Position numbers and translations under genes: made by a program
NCBI GenBank assembly: GCA_003990745.1
Contig: RBNI01001446.1
Location: 1 to 22,410, forward strand
Length of the DNA stretch: 22,410 bases
From: Jimgerdemannia flammicorona
Taxonomy: Eukaryota; Mucoromycota; Endogonomycetes; Endogonales; Endogonaceae
Direction of reading: 5' to 3'
Notes under the pieces: generated by a model
The model's database searches: none
What the model was told of the DNA's origin: nothing
What the model saw: the letters and a program-made list of their open reading frames with translations, nothing else
Shown: positions 19,688-22,410 of the stretch, piece by piece
Numbering within the stretch: position 1 is the first letter of the stretch
Layout: every line of letters begins with the position of its first letter

Positions 19688-19895
19688 GTCAGTCAAGTTC
19701 ACTTACACATACTTCCTTGTAAGTATTCTAAGAGATAACAAGACAGTTTAAAGATAAGAAGTTTGAGGACTATAAGACCTTAGGAAGGCACTCCAATAAG
19801 AACTTACTTATAATAAACTGGAGTTAGTCTAAGAGATACATACATCTTGAAGAGAATCTGACATATTTGAAGGACTCAGCAACCACTATATGATA

Positions 19896-19899
19896 CTAT
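19896..19899. repeat. Target-site duplication of Gypsy copy A, right (CTAT)
   Basis: Directly follows the 3' LTR and equals 9284-9287. The base before it (A) also matches the left flank, so the duplication may be 5 bp. Confidence 0.75.
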
Positions 19900-20740
19900 C
19901 TATAGTCACTTTTACCTTATATAAGATCAAACTTATATCTCTATACTAGACTACTACTGATATATTTAACTTGAAATCTAGCTTCTCATTTAATAGTTGA
20001 GTACTAAATATAAAATATTTTATTTATTTTCTTTGATATTATAAAATTAATATTATTATTTTAATAATTTCAATATGTAAAATATTAAATATTTTTCATA
20101 ATATTAAAAAAGTAATATAATTATAAAGAATAAGAAAATAGTTAAGTTTTTTTTTAATATAACTCTATTTACTTTAAAAGATAATTAATTTATAATTTAT
20201 AATTTACAAATATATAATATTATAAATATATTTATAAATATATTAAGAATATTAACTTACACTTAAAATAAATCTCTATAAAATATATAATAACTAATAA
20301 TCTTATATTTTTTATATAATAAATCCAAAATATATATTAAAAAAATATATATATTGATCTCTATATTTGAATAAAATTTTTATATATTAGATAGATTATA
20401 CAATATATTATATATAATATATATTTCTTAATAATATAGTTATTATTACAAAATTATGTAAGCCTAAGTATTAATGTTTTTTTAAAACTATATTTAACTT
20501 TATCATTTTGAAAATATAAAATATAAACATTTATTTATAATAAATACTTCTTTATTTATTAACAATCTATTATTATTATTTATTAAATAGTACCAAAAAA
20601 AATTATTTTTCTATTTTTAACATTAAGTCTATATTAATATCTTTATAAAATTTATTAATTTGAATTAAATATTAATATTTCAATATTCCATACATTAATT
20701 GTGTCTAGTATAATAAGAACATTTATAAATAACTATTAAT
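19900..20740. other. Extremely AT-rich tract without genes
   Basis: Sequence is dominated by TATA, AAATA and TTTAT runs with almost no G or C and no open frame beyond chance. It may be the end product of repeat-induced mutation of older elements. No repeat unit or palindrome stands out. Confidence 0.6.
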
Positions 20741-21397
20741 ATAGTTATGAATGCAATTGAAGCATTGGCAAAATGGCCGTGTGCCACTTGAGCAATTATA
20801 CAGGCTCCATCTCGGCCCTGAGACCCGAGGCGAGACTTCGTTTAGCTCAGTTTCATGCAGTTAATTATGTTCCAGTGCACTATGTATTTCGGAGTATACA
20901 TCACATCCCAACAATCAAGCGTATACTATAAGGTCCAATTAGACGCTTGTATTTACAATCATTTCGCGCACCCCTCCCACCCATCCCTTATGGTTGGAAT
21001 GTAATAAAAAGAGCCCCCTTCGCTAACGCGAATGTTGGACCCTAGAGGGGCATGCTTCCATATAGCCGACACATCCGCTTTATTCCGCTTCTACGTTTTC
21101 GACCTTTGATCTTTACGATTTTTCTTCAAGCTGCACTCGATAGACACTTTGTTTATTAATTTCTATTTATGAAATATTTATAACCTCATATTTTAAATAT
21201 CTGAAATATTATATATATATATCTTTATATATTTAACGAATTTGATATAATAACTTCTGACTATTTACTTTATTTATAAAATATAGTCATTTCATTTATG
21301 ACTGCGAATGTCACCTGTCTGTTATATACTGTTGCTTGACAACAAAATACTTTTCCGACAGTGATTGCGCCCTTATCAAACATGCTCAAAAGATGCC
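20741..21397. other. Intergenic region upstream of the CHAT gene
   Basis: From about 20750 base composition becomes ordinary, with many CpG (for example TCTCGGCC, CCCGAGGCG), which marks the edge of the repeat compartment. I find no gene in 20741-21160; one small hairpin (TTCGC/GCGAA) lies near 21020. From about 21150 to 21300 it is AT-rich again. The stretch before the ATG is probably the promoter and 5' UTR, with no confident TATA box. Confidence 0.5.
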
Positions 21398-22392
21398 ATG
21401 GGAGGCAAGCTCGGTGAAATAAGGGTTCGGGCCATGGTTTCTGCATCGGACATTGCTCAGGCGACTCTCGTTGAAAGTCATTGCTTCAACCTTCAAGATT
21501 GCCAAAACCAACGACCCATTGCAGTTGAGGTCTTCGACAGTAATGCACCTTCCAGTCAGCTCAGAAACTACGGCAAGTTATTGTTCAGGGCTCTTTTCTC
21601 GGGAGATGAGTCCAGCCTCGCCCGAGAACTGCTGCAGAATATATTACCACCTCACTCAGGCGGTCGGATCCTGCTTGAGCTCAACGGCAATAAGGAATTC
21701 GACGACGTCCCTTGGGAGTACGCATGGAACGGAAAGGAATACTTGATTCGCCAACTCACGTTCACACGCGTGCTCAACAGGGAAACGCGCCGGCTACCAA
21801 AACTTCCATTACGTATTGTCGTCGTTGCGCCTGATCCCACAGATTCAAGCGAGAAGCACTTACCCGAACTGCATCTCAGCGATCAATTTCAATGCTTTAT
21901 CGACCAATCGTACAGCTACTCAAACAAGGTCATGTTAGATCGTGTCCTCCCAGCCACTATAATGAAGATGGAATCCATGCTCTCTGACAAGCGTGACGAG
22001 ATGGCCACGGTGCTTCACTTCATGGGACACTGTATCGAGCAGATGACAACTCCAGGGCACTTGTCTTCGAACACTATGAACATGGAAATCTCGACATCGT
22101 CGAGATGCTACGCTTTGTCAGCACCACTGAGAACTTGCGGCTCCCGTTTCTGTCTGCCTGTATTACTCGCGAAGTCGCTCGAGATATTGTCCGGCATGGC
22201 GTGCATAACACCGTTGGTTCCTTTTGTTCCTTACCCGATGACATTGCCCGTAAGTTCGAGGCACTGTTCTTTCAATTCCTTGGTCTGGGTTTATCCGTTG
22301 ACAAAGCGATGTGGAGGACGCGTTTGGAACTTGTGAACGGAAATGACAAACGGCAACGTGATTACCTTGCAGGAGCAATGGTAGGTCATTGA
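21398..22392 (+). CDS. CHAT-domain (caspase-like) protein, N-terminal part, one frame break
   Basis: Starts best at ATG 21398, whose context GCCATGG fits eukaryotic initiation; an in-frame TTG at 21365 is not a credible start. About 100 residues lead to the CHAT core: LLELNG then DDVPWEYAW, then LPLRIVVVAP, then VLHFMGH with the catalytic His at about 22028, and LPFLSACIT with the catalytic Cys at 22159-22161, then GVHNTVGSFCSLPDD. CHAT is a clan CD peptidase relative of caspases. The His half is in frame 2 and the Cys half in frame 1: the frame shifts by one base just after the His, near 22031-22045, and the usual Gly after the His is Cys. Unlike the rest of the window it has no point stops. 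Either a genuine 1-bp deletion or a sequencing error is possible. An apparent stop at 22390 is probably intronic. In fungi CHAT can be joined to NTPase or TPR modules; what follows lies outside the window. Confidence 0.75.
22381..22386 (+). promoter_or_regulatory. Possible 5' splice site of the CHAT gene
   Basis: GTAGGT follows GGAGCAATG at the end of the conserved CHAT region. Similarity to the family would be expected to continue, so an intron starting here and leaving the window is plausible. The acceptor is not in view. Confidence 0.35.
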
Positions 22393-22410
22393 CATGTATG
22401 CGAATAATGG

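Larger units (their letters stand above)
9288..19895 (+). mobile_element. Complete Ty3/Gypsy LTR retrotransposon copy A, decayed
   Basis: Two LTRs (9288-10837 and 18341-19895) bound gag, protease, dUTPase, reverse transcriptase, RNase H and integrase, and the CTAT duplication flanks the whole. Reverse transcriptase lies before integrase, which places it in Ty3/Gypsy (Metaviridae) rather than Copia. Without the nested LINE the element is about 8.8 kb. All genes carry stops and frame breaks. The two LTRs differ mostly by C/T and G/A exchanges and one 4-5 bp indel, so the insertion is not recent, or was mutated quickly by a repeat-directed process. Confidence 0.93.
18341..19895 (+). repeat. 3' LTR of Gypsy copy A (1.56 kb)
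   Basis: Starts TGTAATAG and ends TGATA, where the ancestral CA end has become TA. It has the same internal layout as the 5' LTR but is more AT-rich: differences are mostly C to T or G to A. A 4-5 bp insertion (AGATACATACATC against AGATATATC) accounts for the length difference. Confidence 0.92.

Noticed and set aside
20741..21160. Possible RNA gene or small protein in the CpG-containing stretch before the CHAT gene
   Set aside because: No tRNA-like cloverleaf, no long frame and only one 5-bp stem could be seen.
21365..21397. Upstream extension of the CHAT gene starting at TTG 21365
   Set aside because: TTG is not a normal eukaryotic start, and ATG 21398 has a strong context (GCCATGG).

Overview
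The window looks like nuclear DNA of a filamentous fungus with a two-speed genome. About 20 kb is decayed, nested retrotransposon sequence, AT-rich and almost free of CpG. Only the last ~1.6 kb (from about 20750) has ordinary base composition, and it carries a host-like gene. The fungal assignment is inference: it rests on the Ty3/Gypsy and LINE types, on decay resembling repeat-induced point mutation (RIP) or methyl-C deamination, and on the CHAT-domain gene. I cannot name a species.

Layout. (1) 1-2067, minus strand: the 5' end of a Ty3/Gypsy element (copy B) running off the left edge: start of gag, leader and a 1.58 kb LTR. (2) 2068-2320: AT-rich filler. (3) 2344-7490: a LINE arranged as an inverted pair. 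A minus-strand 3' end begins at a poly-T tract; a plus-strand 5' part carries ORF1 and an ORF2 with endonuclease and reverse transcriptase. Possible target duplications flank the whole (2321-2342 and 7491-7512), as expected for a twin-primed insertion. (4) 7513-9287: AT-rich relic, perhaps an old minus-strand element. (5) 9288-19895: a complete Gypsy element (copy A) with two ~1.55 kb LTRs and a CTAT target duplication. Its internal order is gag, protease, dUTPase, reverse transcriptase, RNase H, integrase. Its gag zinc knuckle is split by a second, 5'-truncated LINE (11748-13535) flanked by a 16-bp duplication. (6) 19900-20740: extremely AT-rich, no genes. (7) 20741-22410: CpG-containing DNA with the N-terminal part of a CHAT (caspase-like) protein gene that probably continues past the right edge.

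Two features stand out. First, the Gypsy pol contains a recognisable trimeric-type dUTPase domain between protease and reverse transcriptase. Second, each ~1.55 kb LTR contains its own protein-coding unit: a TATA box, then an ORF of roughly 265 codons with no family I recognise, then degenerate ~35-bp repeats, then a second TATA box and AATAAA. All three LTRs in the window have this layout, and copy B keeps the main part of the ORF open. Every retrotransposon gene except that one is broken, mostly by C-to-T or G-to-A changes that turned CAA, CAG, CGA or TGG into stops, so the elements in this window appear non-functional as they stand.
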